Shown: piece after piece, positions 10,398 through 18,561 of the stretch | How the letters are laid out: each line of letters opens with the position of its first letter | How positions within the stretch are numbered: position 1 is the stretch's first letter | NCBI RefSeq assembly: GCF_028609805.1 | Contig: NZ_CP063189.1 | Location: 2,046,001 to 2,110,000 of the forward strand | Reading direction: 5' to 3' | Origin: Corynebacterium massiliense DSM 45435 | Lineage (GTDB): Bacteria > Actinomycetota > Actinomycetes > Mycobacteriales > Mycobacteriaceae | DNA: 64,000 bases | Notes under the pieces: generated by a model | What the model was told of the DNA's origin: nothing | Database searches by the model: none | The model's input: the letters and a program-made list of their open reading frames with translations, nothing else | Translations under genes and position numbers: made by a program

Positions 10398-11209
10398 TAG
10401 TCGTGCAACCCGCATTCTGCTTTTCCGTCTGCGAATACTCGTCCTGCCCGCGCGTCCTCGTCGTCGCCGACGGGGAAGGTCAGCGGGGCGTCACCGATGG
10501 AGCGGTAGCCCTGCCGGGTGAGGGGGTGGATGACCAAGTCGTGGTCAGTGATGAAGCGCTCGGTGTCGTCCAAGTCCCACGTGATGATGGGCGAGATCTT
10601 CAGCCGCCCGGTGCGGTCGAGGGAGAGCGCCGGCGCCTGGGCGCGGTGCTCGGAGTCGGCGCGACGCAGGCCGGTTATCCAGCCGGCGTAGTCATCCATC
10701 GCCATGTTGAGCGGCTCCACCTTGCGCATGCGGTTGTGCGCGGCCACGTCGCGGGCGTACAGGCGCGGCCCGTATAGCGCGTCCTGTTCCTCGACGCTCA
10801 GCAGCGGCCGCACCCGCTTTAAGGTCAGATCCGGGTAGCGCTGTTCCACCTTGTCGGCGGTCTCGAGCGTTTCCGGGAAGTGGTAGCCGGTATCTAAGAA
10901 GATGAGGTCACCGTCGATGCCCGCCTGCTGGGCCAGTTCGGCCAGCACGGTGTTTTCCATCGACATCGTCACAGCGAGGCGGCCCGGGGCGTTCTCGGCG
11001 GCCCACTGCATGATGTCGGCCGCGGGGGCATCGTAAAGCTCGTCGGCCCACTTTTCCACGAGCTCTTTATTGCGCCGCGCGGTCTCTTCCTCCAGCGGCC
11101 GGGTGTCGCGCGTGCCCTCGGGGCTGATGCTGGGATCGCGGACGTCTTTGCCGCCTCCCAGCAGATCCACGCTGTGGGTCATGGTCACACTCTCCTTCGT
11201 TGAACTCAT
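10397..11209 (-). CDS. cysH: Phosphoadenylyl/adenylyl-sulfate reductase CysH
   Basis: CysH reduces activated sulfate to sulfite using thioredoxin-type thiols. The 270-residue protein carries the C-terminal catalytic KAECGLH. It lacks all four cysteines that bind the [4Fe-4S] cluster of APS-specific reductases: the usual CC before RKVEPL is replaced by AHNRM, and the CxxC region reads SIGDAPLTFPV. SIGD is typical of cluster-free PAPS reductases. A PAPS-type enzyme would need an APS kinase, and none is in the window. No sulfite reductase gene adjoins it. Two McbR-like operators lie upstream. Confidence 0.93.
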   Translation of the reverse strand: MSSTKESVTMTHSVDLLGGGKDVRDPSISPEGTRDTRPLEEETARRNKELVEKWADELYDAPAADIMQWAAENAPGRLAVTMSMENTVLAELAQQAGIDGDLIFLDTGYHFPETLETADKVEQRYPDLTLKRVRPLLSVEEQDALYGPRLYARDVAAHNRMRKVEPLNMAMDDYAGWITGLRRADSEHRAQAPALSLDRTGRLKISPIITWDLDDTERFITDHDLVIHPLTRQGYRSIGDAPLTFPVGDDEDARAGRVFADGKAECGLHD

Positions 11210-11291
11210 CTCACTCTAGGTAACCGGCGGGTGTGCCGCAGCGACCTAGGGATATTCATTCGCCCATGGCGGACAGCTCAGACTACATTAA

Positions 11292-11307
11292 CAGACCAAT
11301 CAGTCTA
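11292..11307. promoter_or_regulatory. McbR-like operator 1
   Basis: CAGAC-N6-GTCTA matches 9 of 10 bases of the McbR consensus TAGAC-N6-GTCTA known from corynebacterial sulfur metabolism. It lies about 85 bp upstream of cysH. Confidence 0.75.
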
Positions 11308-11347
11308 CGAGCGGGGATTAAATTCTCCCCTGGTTTCGCCCGGATTA

Positions 11348-11363
11348 GAGACCGAGCGGTCTA
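11348..11363. promoter_or_regulatory. McbR-like operator 2
   Basis: GAGAC-N6-GTCTA matches 9 of 10 McbR consensus bases and lies 56 bp from the first site. It may control cysH, the divergent Fe-S protein gene, or both. Confidence 0.7.
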
Positions 11364-11492
11364 TTGGTTACGGTATATGCCGTGCTTGACGATGCCAGCG
11401 TCTAGGCCGTGTCCGAGCCCTGGTTTAAGGTGAAAAGCACTGGAGTTTGTTGAAGGCAAGTCAAAAGTGTGTGAAAGGTGTGGGCTTCGGGC

Positions 11493-14400
11493 ATGACCGC
11501 TACCACCATCGCCTTAGGCGTCATCGGGTTCGTGCTGTCGCTTCTGGCCTGGGCGATGTTCGCCCGCGGGGCGTGGCGCTTGGTGAATTTCGTGCGCCAA
11601 GGCCAGCCGCTACCGAAAGGTTCGCGCACCAACCAGCCGGGCCGCCGCCTGTGGCGGGTGGTAGAAGAGACCTTCGGGCACACCCATTTCCGCGGGCGCC
11701 CACTGGTCAACATCGCGCACTGGCTGGTGATGGTGGGCTTCCTTTTCGGATCCGTCGTGTGGTTCGAGGCCTACATTCAAACGTTCAACCCGGCCGGCGG
11801 CTGGCCGTGGGTATCTGACACGTGGGTCTACCACCTGGCGGAGGAGATCCTCGCGGTGGGCACCGTCGTCGGCATCGGCTACCTCATCGCGGTGCGGCAG
11901 CTGTCCCGCCCCAAAAAGCGCTCGAGCCGGTTTTATAACTCCAACCAGCGCTCCGCGTATGCGATTGAGGCCATCGTCTTCGTCGAAGGCCTCGGCATGC
12001 TGCTGGTCAAGGCGGCGAAGATCGCCACCTTCGGGCACGCGCGGTGGACGGATCCGGTCTCTGCGGGCATCGCCACGCTGCTGCCCGCCTCCCCGGTGCT
12101 GGTTTCCATCTTCGCGCTGGTGAAGCTGCTGACCGGCATGGTCTTTCTGGTCTTGGTGGGCCGCCACCTGGGCTGGGGTGTCGCCTGGCACCGCTTTGCC
12201 GCGCCGTTCAACATTTTCTTCCAGCGCAACGCGGACGGGAAGAAGGCACTTGGCGCGCTCAACCCGATGACCTCGGGCGCAAAGAAGGTTGACCTGGGCA
12301 ACGTCGAAGACGACGACACCTTGGGAGTCGGCCAGCTGAAAGACGCGTCGTGGAAGATGCTGCTGGATTCGTCGGTGTGCACGGAGTGCGGCCGCTGCCA
12401 GGATCTCTGCCCGGCATGGAACACGCAGAAACCGCTGAGCCCGAAAAAGCTCATGCTGGACATCAAAAAGGGCGCGGTCGCAGCCACCGACGCGGACGCC
12501 TTGCGTGCCGATGACTCGCATGCCGGGGTCGACGTGTTGTCCATGGCGCGGAGCATGACGGACGTCATCTCAGATGACGTTTTGTGGTCGTGCACCAACT
12601 GCGGCGCGTGTGTGGACCAGTGCCCGGTGGACATCGAGCACATCGACCACGTTGCGGACCTGCGCCGCTTCCGCGTGCTCGCGGACTCCGAGTTCCCCTC
12701 GGAGCTGACCGGCCTGTTTAAAAACATTGAGACCAAGGGCAACCCGTGGGGCCGCAACTCCAGCGAGCGCCGCACCTGGATCGACGAGGCGCGTGCCGAT
12801 GGCATCGAGGTGCCCATCATCGGCGAAGATGACACGGATTTCTCCGATCTCGAGTACCTGCTGTGGGTCGGCTGCGCCGGCGCCTACGACGACGCGGGGC
12901 GCGCGACGACCCGCGCGACCGTGGATCTGCTGCACACCGCCGGCGTGAAGTTCGGCGTGCTCGCCACCGGGGAGACCTGTACGGGCGATCCGGCCCGCCG
13001 CGCCGGCAACGAATTTTTGTTCCAGATGATGGCGCAGCAAAACGTGGAGACCCTCAACGAAACCTTCACCGGCGTGCCCAAGGGGCAGCGGAAGATCATC
13101 ACCACGTGCCCGCACTGCTTTAACACGCTACGCAACGAGTACCCGGACTTTGACGGGCATTTCGACGTCTTCCACCACACCCAGCTACTCAACCGCCTGG
13201 TACGCGAAAAGTTGCTCCGACCGGTCCCCCGCACCGAGCACAACCGCAAGCCGATCACCTACCACGACCCGTGCTTCTTGGGCCGGCACAACCGCGTCTA
13301 CGACCCGCCGCGGGAGCTGCTGGAGGCGACCGGCGTGCAGCTTAAAGAGATGGACAAGACGCGCGAAGAGGCATTTTGCTGTGGCGCGGGCGGCGCGCGG
13401 ATGTTCATAGAAGAAAAGCTCGGCCGCCGCATCAACGAGTTTCGCACCGAGCAGGCGCTGGAGACCGGCGCGGAAGAGATCGCTACCGGCTGCCCATACT
13501 GCAATGTCATGCTCACCGGCGGCGTGAAGGCGCTGGCCGGCAAAGACCAGGCAGAGAAGACGGAAAAGCCCGCCCAGGTCAACGACGTAGCAGTCATGCT
13601 CCGCAACTCCATCGCCCCCGACGGCGAGCTGCCCGCCCCGCGCGCGAAGGCGTTCTTGGGCACCCCGAAGCGCATTTCGACGGTGAGCACGGGCTCGCCC
13701 TCTGACGCAGCAGCGGGCGAGGCCGATGCCGATAAGACGCCGGCTCCCAAGGCACCAGCTGCGAAGGCAACCACCGCGGCACCTAAGGCTCCATCGGCAC
13801 CCAAGGCACCTGGTGCTGCTGCGCCATCCACTCCGCAAGCCCCTGCGGCTCCGTCGACCCCAACCGCTCCGTCGGCTCCGTCGGCGCCCAAGGCGCCTAG
13901 TGCCCCCAGCGCCCCAGCAGCGCCGAGCGCTCCCAAGGCTCCAGGCGCTCCCAAGGCTCCGGCCACACCGCCCGCACCTGGCGCTCCGAAACCCCCTGGC
14001 ACTTCGGAGGGCTCCCAGGCACCGAAAGCGCCAAGCGTGCCAAGCAGTCCAAGCGCACCGAGCGCTCCCTCGGCCCCCAACGCGCCTAAGGCACCGTCGG
14101 CTCAGGCTCCTGCCGCCCCCAGTGCCCCAAAGGCTCCCAGCGCGCCGGCAGCACCGGGCGCTCCAAAAGTGTCCGGCGCGCCCAAGGCGCCGAGTGCGCC
14201 CTCGGCACCATCCGCCCCGGCGGCCCCCTCGACTCCAAAGGCCTCTGTTCCGCAGGCTCCGAGCGCTCCTGCTGCGCCCAAGCCCGCTGCACCCGAGGCG
14301 CCATCTGCCCCAGCAGCACCGACCGCCCCTGGGGCGCCAAAGCCCCCGAGCACACCGAGCACTCCCGCAGCACCACCTGCAGCACCCAAAGCGCCTTCCG

Positions 14401-14780
14401 CACCTAAGGCACCGTCGGCGCCGGCTGCCCCAACCGCTCCGTCAGCACCTGGAGCGCCTAAGCCACCAAGTGCTCCGGCGGCGCCAAGCGATCCCGCTGT
14501 TCCGAGCGCGCCTGCAGCACCCGATGCAAAGAAGGGCTCAACCGTGCCGACTCCGCCTGCCGCGCCTAAGGCACCGCAGGATGGGCGAGCTTCGAAGCCT
14601 CAGGCGCCCAAGGCACCGGGGGTTCCTCAGCCACCAAAGACCCCAACTGACCGAGCAACTCCGGCGGCTCCAAAACCGCCGCAAACACCGGGCAGTGCTA
14701 AGTCGTCTGGAATCCCGACCCCGCCGAAATCGGCGCCGCGCTCGGGTGGGGACGCGCCGCAGCCGCCGAAGAGTGATTAA
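11493..14780 (+). CDS. Membrane Fe-S (HdrD/GlpC-like) reductase with Ala/Pro-rich tail
   Basis: This 1095-residue protein resembles mycobacterial Rv0338c-type Fe-S reductases. It has an N-terminal membrane domain of several helices (about 1-250). Two [4Fe-4S] motifs follow, CTECGRCQDLCP near 295 and CTNCGACVDQCPVD near 367. CCG-type segments come next: CPHCFNTL near 539, CCGAGGARMF near 629 and GCPYCNVML near 665. It probably passes electrons between a membrane carrier and an unknown thiol or quinone partner. From about residue 745 to the end the chain is almost only Ala, Pro, Ser and Lys. The ATG at 11493 was chosen; a GTG 15 bp upstream is possible. alaT is nearby, as in mycobacteria. Confidence 0.85.
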   Translation: MTATTIALGVIGFVLSLLAWAMFARGAWRLVNFVRQGQPLPKGSRTNQPGRRLWRVVEETFGHTHFRGRPLVNIAHWLVMVGFLFGSVVWFEAYIQTFNPAGGWPWVSDTWVYHLAEEILAVGTVVGIGYLIAVRQLSRPKKRSSRFYNSNQRSAYAIEAIVFVEGLGMLLVKAAKIATFGHARWTDPVSAGIATLLPASPVLVSIFALVKLLTGMVFLVLVGRHLGWGVAWHRFAAPFNIFFQRNADGKKALGALNPMTSGAKKVDLGNVEDDDTLGVGQLKDASWKMLLDSSVCTECGRCQDLCPAWNTQKPLSPKKLMLDIKKGAVAATDADALRADDSHAGVDVLSMARSMTDVISDDVLWSCTNCGACVDQCPVDIEHIDHVADLRRFRVLADSEFPSELTGLFKNIETKGNPWGRNSSERRTWIDEARADGIEVPIIGEDDTDFSDLEYLLWVGCAGAYDDAGRATTRATVDLLHTAGVKFGVLATGETCTGDPARRAGNEFLFQMMAQQNVETLNETFTGVPKGQRKIITTCPHCFNTLRNEYPDFDGHFDVFHHTQLLNRLVREKLLRPVPRTEHNRKPITYHDPCFLGRHNRVYDPPRELLEATGVQLKEMDKTREEAFCCGAGGARMFIEEKLGRRINEFRTEQALETGAEEIATGCPYCNVMLTGGVKALAGKDQAEKTEKPAQVNDVAVMLRNSIAPDGELPAPRAKAFLGTPKRISTVSTGSPSDAAAGEADADKTPAPKAPAAKATTAAPKAPSAPKAPGAAAPSTPQAPAAPSTPTAPSAPSAPKAPSAPSAPAAPSAPKAPGAPKAPATPPAPGAPKPPGTSEGSQAPKAPSVPSSPSAPSAPSAPNAPKAPSAQAPAAPSAPKAPSAPAAPGAPKVSGAPKAPSAPSAPSAPAAPSTPKASVPQAPSAPAAPKPAAPEAPSAPAAPTAPGAPKPPSTPSTPAAPPAAPKAPSAPKAPSAPAAPTAPSAPGAPKPPSAPAAPSDPAVPSAPAAPDAKKGSTVPTPPAAPKAPQDGRASKPQAPKAPGVPQPPKTPTDRATPAAPKPPQTPGSAKSSGIPTPPKSAPRSGGDAPQPPKSD
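13740..14780 (+). repeat. Low-complexity APSAPKAP-type coding repeat
   Basis: This is about 1 kb of degenerate three- and six-codon repeats encoding units such as APSAPKAP and AAPSAP at the 3' end of the Fe-S reductase gene. Ala, Pro and Ser codons vary at third positions throughout. That argues for long-standing maintenance at protein level rather than a recent DNA expansion. The tail would be extended and basic in places, possibly spanning or contacting the cell wall. Confidence 0.85.
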
Positions 14781-14871
14781 TAAGGCCCCGCACGATTGAG
14801 CGCGCACAGATACCATCGCCGGTAGGCCTCGACCGTGGGGCAACGCACTCAACTCGAAAGGTCTGCACACC

Positions 14872-16074
14872 GTGCGCTCTACTACTCGTTCTTCTCGCAT
14901 CGCCCGCTACTTCGCGGCCACCGTGCCGGCCGCGCTCATTCTCGCTGGATGCTCCGCTAACCCTGGGCCGACGAGCGTGACCGACGCGGGCATTCCGGAC
15001 AATGTCGAGTCGGCCATCGCTGGCCGCGGTGAGAAGGACATGCGCGACGGTGCGCAACGCGCCGACGAGGAGTGGCACGGCACGAAGGGTCGCCACGACC
15101 GCGACGACGAGCCGAGCGATGACCACGCCGCGGAAGCTGCGGGCGCTGGCGCGGGAGCAGGCGCCGCCTCGACGGAGGCCACCGCGGACCGCATGACCGA
15201 AACATTCGACCTGCAGGCACACCGCGGCGGCCGCGGCGAGAACACCGAAGAGTCCCGCGAGGCTTTCCAGCACGCACTCGATATGGGAGTCACGACCCTG
15301 GAATTCGACATCGTGCTGTCCAAGGACGGTGTGCCGGTGGTCTGGCACGACCCGGACATTAAGGCGGAAAAGTGCGCGGACACCGAGCCGGTGGCCAAGG
15401 ACGACCCGCAGTTCCCGTATGTGGGCAAGGCCGTCCACGACCTCACCTTCGAACAACTGCAGACGCTCAACTGCAACAAGGCACTAGCCGACTTCCCTGA
15501 CGCCCAGCACACCGAAGACAACCGCTTGCTCCAGCTTGGTGAGGTTCTCGACATGGCGAAAGACCACGACGTGCGCTTCAACATCGAGACCAAAATCGAA
15601 GCCGACGACCCCGCGAAGTCCGCCACCCCGCAGGAATTCGTCGACACCATCGTCCCGGAGCTACAGGAACGCGATCTGGTCGAGCGAACCACCATCCAAT
15701 CCTTCGACTGGAGCTCCCTCCCGCTGGTGAAGAAGGCGGAGCCGAAGCTGGATACCGTCATGCTGTGGAGCGCCGACACCTGGACGTCCGGTTCTCCGTG
15801 GACCGGGAAGGTGGACTACGACGACGTGGACGGCGACATCGCCAAGGCGGCGGAAAAACTCGACGCGGACATGCTCTCCCCCGAGTACTCCCTGGTGGAC
15901 GCCGAGATGGTTAACGGTGCCCACGAGCACAACCTGCCGGTTATGCCGTGGACGGCCAACGAACCGGATGACATGAACCGGCTCATCGACACCGGCGTGG
16001 ACGGCGTGATCACCGACTTCCCCACGGCCCTGCGCGACATCTTGAACGAGCGCGGTATCGACTACTCCGCCTAG
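14872..16074 (+). CDS. Secreted glycerophosphodiester phosphodiesterase lipoprotein
   Basis: It hydrolyses glycerophosphodiesters to glycerol-3-phosphate outside the membrane. The 400-residue protein begins with a lipoprotein signal ending in the lipobox LAGC (Cys at about 27). A disordered Gly/Ala linker follows. The GDPD barrel then starts at LQAHRGGRGENTEES, with EFDIVLSKDGVPVVWHD containing the metal and catalytic residues, and ends with MPWTANEPDDMNRLIDTGVDGVITDFP. The start is GTG, preceded by GAAAGG. Its stop codon overlaps the stop of the convergent DUF1992 gene by 4 bp. Confidence 0.9.
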   Translation: MRSTTRSSRIARYFAATVPAALILAGCSANPGPTSVTDAGIPDNVESAIAGRGEKDMRDGAQRADEEWHGTKGRHDRDDEPSDDHAAEAAGAGAGAGAASTEATADRMTETFDLQAHRGGRGENTEESREAFQHALDMGVTTLEFDIVLSKDGVPVVWHDPDIKAEKCADTEPVAKDDPQFPYVGKAVHDLTFEQLQTLNCNKALADFPDAQHTEDNRLLQLGEVLDMAKDHDVRFNIETKIEADDPAKSATPQEFVDTIVPELQERDLVERTTIQSFDWSSLPLVKKAEPKLDTVMLWSADTWTSGSPWTGKVDYDDVDGDIAKAAEKLDADMLSPEYSLVDAEMVNGAHEHNLPVMPWTANEPDDMNRLIDTGVDGVITDFPTALRDILNERGIDYSA

Positions 16075-16529
16075 TGAGCCGCGCGCCACGCCTTCGCTAG
16101 CTCATCCGCGTCGGCCGCGCGCACCGGAATGTTCGGACCACTGCCGGGGCCACTGCGGTAATACTCGGCGACCTGGCGGTTATGCGCCCGGGCGAGCTCC
16201 CGCGCCTGTTCTTCCGTATCGCAGCGCGCCGCGCGGGCAGGCAGCTTTTCTAGCTCACGGCGCAGTTTAAGTGCCGGCGGCAACAGGGACTCACCGGATA
16301 GCCCCTCGCGGGCCACGTAGTCCTTGATCCACCATCCATGATCCCGCGGGGTTTCGTCACGCAGCGGTTTCCCGGCGCCAGGGAGGTTGTCAAAATCCCC
16401 GCGCTCTGCGGCCAGGCGGATTTGGCGGTCCACGAAGGATTCAAAACGCATGCCACTCGGTTTCCGGCCCGGCGGCAGACCTTGCTGCTCTTCCCCGGTG
16501 CCACCATCATTTCCGGACGCATCGCTCAT
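16071..16529 (-). CDS. DUF1992 (DnaJ-homolog subfamily C-like) protein
   Basis: This is a small cytoplasmic protein of 152 residues. The diagnostic segment FVDRQIRLAAERGDFDNLPGAGKPL (residues about 31-55) is the DUF1992 core. The function of the family is not established. Its leaderless promoter sits 8 nt upstream, and it is divergent from the DUF1707 gene. Confidence 0.85.
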   Translation of the reverse strand: MSDASGNDGGTGEEQQGLPPGRKPSGMRFESFVDRQIRLAAERGDFDNLPGAGKPLRDETPRDHGWWIKDYVAREGLSGESLLPPALKLRRELEKLPARAARCDTEEQARELARAHNRQVAEYYRSGPGSGPNIPVRAADADELAKAWRAAH

Positions 16530-16537
16530 GCCGTCCT

Positions 16538-16543
16538 AGAGTA
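16538..16543 (-). promoter_or_regulatory. Leaderless -10 (TACTCT) of the DUF1992 gene
   Basis: TACTCT on the minus strand lies 8 nt before the ATG at 16529. No ribosome site is present. Confidence 0.6.
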
Positions 16544-16589
16544 ATGTCCACCACTTTGCGTGTGCTTTCCCCGTGTCCACCCCAGAAGA

Positions 16590-16595
16590 TAAAAT
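16590..16595 (+). promoter_or_regulatory. Leaderless -10 (TAAAAT) of the DUF1707 gene
   Basis: TAAAAT lies 8 nt before the GTG at 16604. This spacing decides that start over in-frame starts 60 bp upstream. Confidence 0.65.
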
Positions 16596-16603
16596 CCCTA
16601 GGC

Positions 16604-17287
16604 GTGAACACCTACCAATCGGACTCCCGCCCGTACGACGATGCGCTGCGCCTGTCCGACCAGGACCGCAGTGACGCCATCGCGGCACTGGGCCATGCGA
16701 TGGGCGAAGGCCGCATCGACATGGGCGAGTTCGACGAGCGCTGCCAGGCGGTCGCGGACGCGCGCACCCGCAGCGACCTCACACCGCTGTTCGCAGACAT
16801 CCCAGGCCCTGACGCGCCCCATACTGCGCACGGCGGGGCGCTGGAAAAGCACTACTCCACCAGCGAGATTGAGGCGGCACGCGCCAGCGGCCGCAAGCAG
16901 CGGCTGGGCACGGCCCTCTTGGTCTCTTTGGCGGGCATTGTCGGCGCGCCCATCTCCTTTGTCGCGGGCCTCGACGCGGTGGGGTCCGGCACCACTATCG
17001 CCGGGCTCGCGGGCAGCGCCGTCCTCACGTTCCTCATCCCGGCTATTTGGATTCTCCTCTACGTGATGAAGGTGGGCCCGGAGTCGTGGAACACGCCGTC
17101 GCCAAAACAACTGGAGCGCGAGCGCCTGCGCGAACTGGAGGCCAGCCAGGCGCGTGAGCGCGCCGAACGCCGCGCGATCGAGTCGCGCCAGTGGGCCGAG
17201 CGCCGCCAACAGGCCAGCGACTTGACCGGCGATGCCCTCAAATTTGCCCGCCGGAAGCTCGATGGGTGGAGCGGTGATAATTCGTAG
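16604..17287 (+). CDS. DUF1707 membrane protein
   Basis: The protein has 227 residues. The N-terminal DUF1707 domain (about 11-60) contains LRLSDQDRSDAIAALGHAMGEGRIDMGEFDERCQAVADARTRSDL, split here as family signature pieces RIDMGEFDERC and ADARTRSDLTPLFADI. Two hydrophobic segments follow (about 103-125 and 130-152). A highly charged, Arg/Glu-rich coiled tail ends the protein. The role of DUF1707 is unknown; it often marks small membrane or envelope-stress proteins. The GTG start is set by the leaderless -10. The stop lies 17 bp before alaT. Confidence 0.8.
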   Translation: MNTYQSDSRPYDDALRLSDQDRSDAIAALGHAMGEGRIDMGEFDERCQAVADARTRSDLTPLFADIPGPDAPHTAHGGALEKHYSTSEIEAARASGRKQRLGTALLVSLAGIVGAPISFVAGLDAVGSGTTIAGLAGSAVLTFLIPAIWILLYVMKVGPESWNTPSPKQLERERLRELEASQARERAERRAIESRQWAERRQQASDLTGDALKFARRKLDGWSGDNS

Positions 17288-17305
17288 TGGCACAATTGTG
17301 TGCCA
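17288..17305 (+). promoter_or_regulatory. alaT leaderless promoter overlapped by palindrome
   Basis: The -10 CACAAT (17291-17296) lies 8 nt before the ATG. TGGCACA-N4-TGTGCCA (17288-17305) is a perfect 7-bp inverted repeat covering the -10 and the first base of the start codon. That is an ideal position for a repressor, but the regulator is unknown. Confidence 0.6.
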
Positions 17306-18534
17306 TGACTTCTTCCAAGCGCCGTCAGTTCGACCAATCCGACAAGCTCAAAAACGTCGCCTACGACATCCGCGGTGAGCTCTCCGCCGAAGCGGAGCGG
17401 ATGGAGCAAGACGGCCACAACATTCTGAAACTCAACACCGGCAACCCCGCTGCTTTCGGCTTCGACGCGCCGGACGTCATCATGCGCGACATGATCTCCG
17501 CGCTGCCGCACTCCCAGGGCTACTCCACGTCGAAGGGCATTGTTTCGGCGCGGCGGGCCATCGTCACGCGCTACGAGCTCGAGGACTTCCCGCGCTTCGA
17601 CATCGACGATGTCTACCTGGGCAACGGCGTCTCCGAGCTCATCTCCATGGTGACGCAAGCCCTGCTCAACGACGGCGACGAGATCCTCATCCCCTCCCCC
17701 GACTACCCGCTGTGGACGGCGGCGACCTCGCTCGCGGGCGGCACCCCGGTGCACTACATCTGCGACGAGGAAGACGAGTGGAACCCGTCCATCGAGGACA
17801 TCAAGTCCAAGGTAACGGACAAGACCAAGGCCATCGTCGTTATCAACCCGAACAACCCGACCGGCGCGGTCTACTCCCGGGAAACGCTGCAAGCCATCGT
17901 GGACATTGCCCGCGAGCACGACCTGCTGCTGCTTGCCGATGAAATCTACGACCGCATCCTCTACGACGACGCGAAACACATCTCGCTGGCCTCCCTCGCG
18001 CCGGATCTGCTCACCATCACCTTCAATGGCCTGTCCAAGGCCTACCGCGTCGCCGGCTACCGCTCCGGCTGGATGGTCATCACCGGCCCGAAGCACCACG
18101 CGGAAGGCTTCTTGGAGGGCATTGAACTGCTCGCCGGCACGCGCCTGTGCCCCAACGTGCCGGCCCAGCACGCCATCCAGGTCGCACTCGGCGGCAACCA
18201 GTCCATCTACGAGCTCACCGCGGAAGGCGGGCGCCTGCGCCGCCAGCGCGACATCGCCTACCAGCGCCTGAGCGAGATCCCGGGCGTGGACGTGGTCAAG
18301 CCGCGCGGCGCGTTGTACTGCTTCCCGCGTTTGGATCCGAACGTCTACGAGATCCACGATGACACCCAGCTGATGCTGGACATCCTGCGCAAGGAGAAGA
18401 TCCTCATGGTCCAGGGAACCGGGTTCAACTTCCCCACCCCGGACCACTTCCGCGTGGTCACTCTGCCGTGGGCGTCCCAGCTGGAAAACGCCATAGAGCG
18501 GCTGGGTAACTTCCTGGCCAGCTACCGGCAGTAG
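17305..18534 (+). CDS. alaT: Alanine aminotransferase (PLP class I)
   Basis: This is probably the main glutamate-pyruvate transaminase making alanine. It has 409 residues of fold-type I aminotransferase. SKAYRVAGYRSGWM holds the PLP lysine (about 246). NPNNPTGAVYS, ADEIYDRILYDD and the N-terminal KLNTGNPAAFGFDAPD also match AlaA/AlaT proteins. The ATG at 17305 is supported by the leaderless -10. The ABC-class ATPase gene follows after 27 bp. Aspartate transamination remains possible because the mycobacterial ortholog has been called aspC. Confidence 0.9.
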   Translation: MTSSKRRQFDQSDKLKNVAYDIRGELSAEAERMEQDGHNILKLNTGNPAAFGFDAPDVIMRDMISALPHSQGYSTSKGIVSARRAIVTRYELEDFPRFDIDDVYLGNGVSELISMVTQALLNDGDEILIPSPDYPLWTAATSLAGGTPVHYICDEEDEWNPSIEDIKSKVTDKTKAIVVINPNNPTGAVYSRETLQAIVDIAREHDLLLLADEIYDRILYDDAKHISLASLAPDLLTITFNGLSKAYRVAGYRSGWMVITGPKHHAEGFLEGIELLAGTRLCPNVPAQHAIQVALGGNQSIYELTAEGGRLRRQRDIAYQRLSEIPGVDVVKPRGALYCFPRLDPNVYEIHDDTQLMLDILRKEKILMVQGTGFNFPTPDHFRVVTLPWASQLENAIERLGNFLASYRQ

Positions 18535-18561
18535 ACGCTTTCAACCGCGAAAGGAGAATCA

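Noticed and set aside
13740..14780. CRISPR or tandem-repeat array
   Set aside because: The repeats are degenerate, codon-phased and lie in one open frame. There are no constant repeats with unique spacers.
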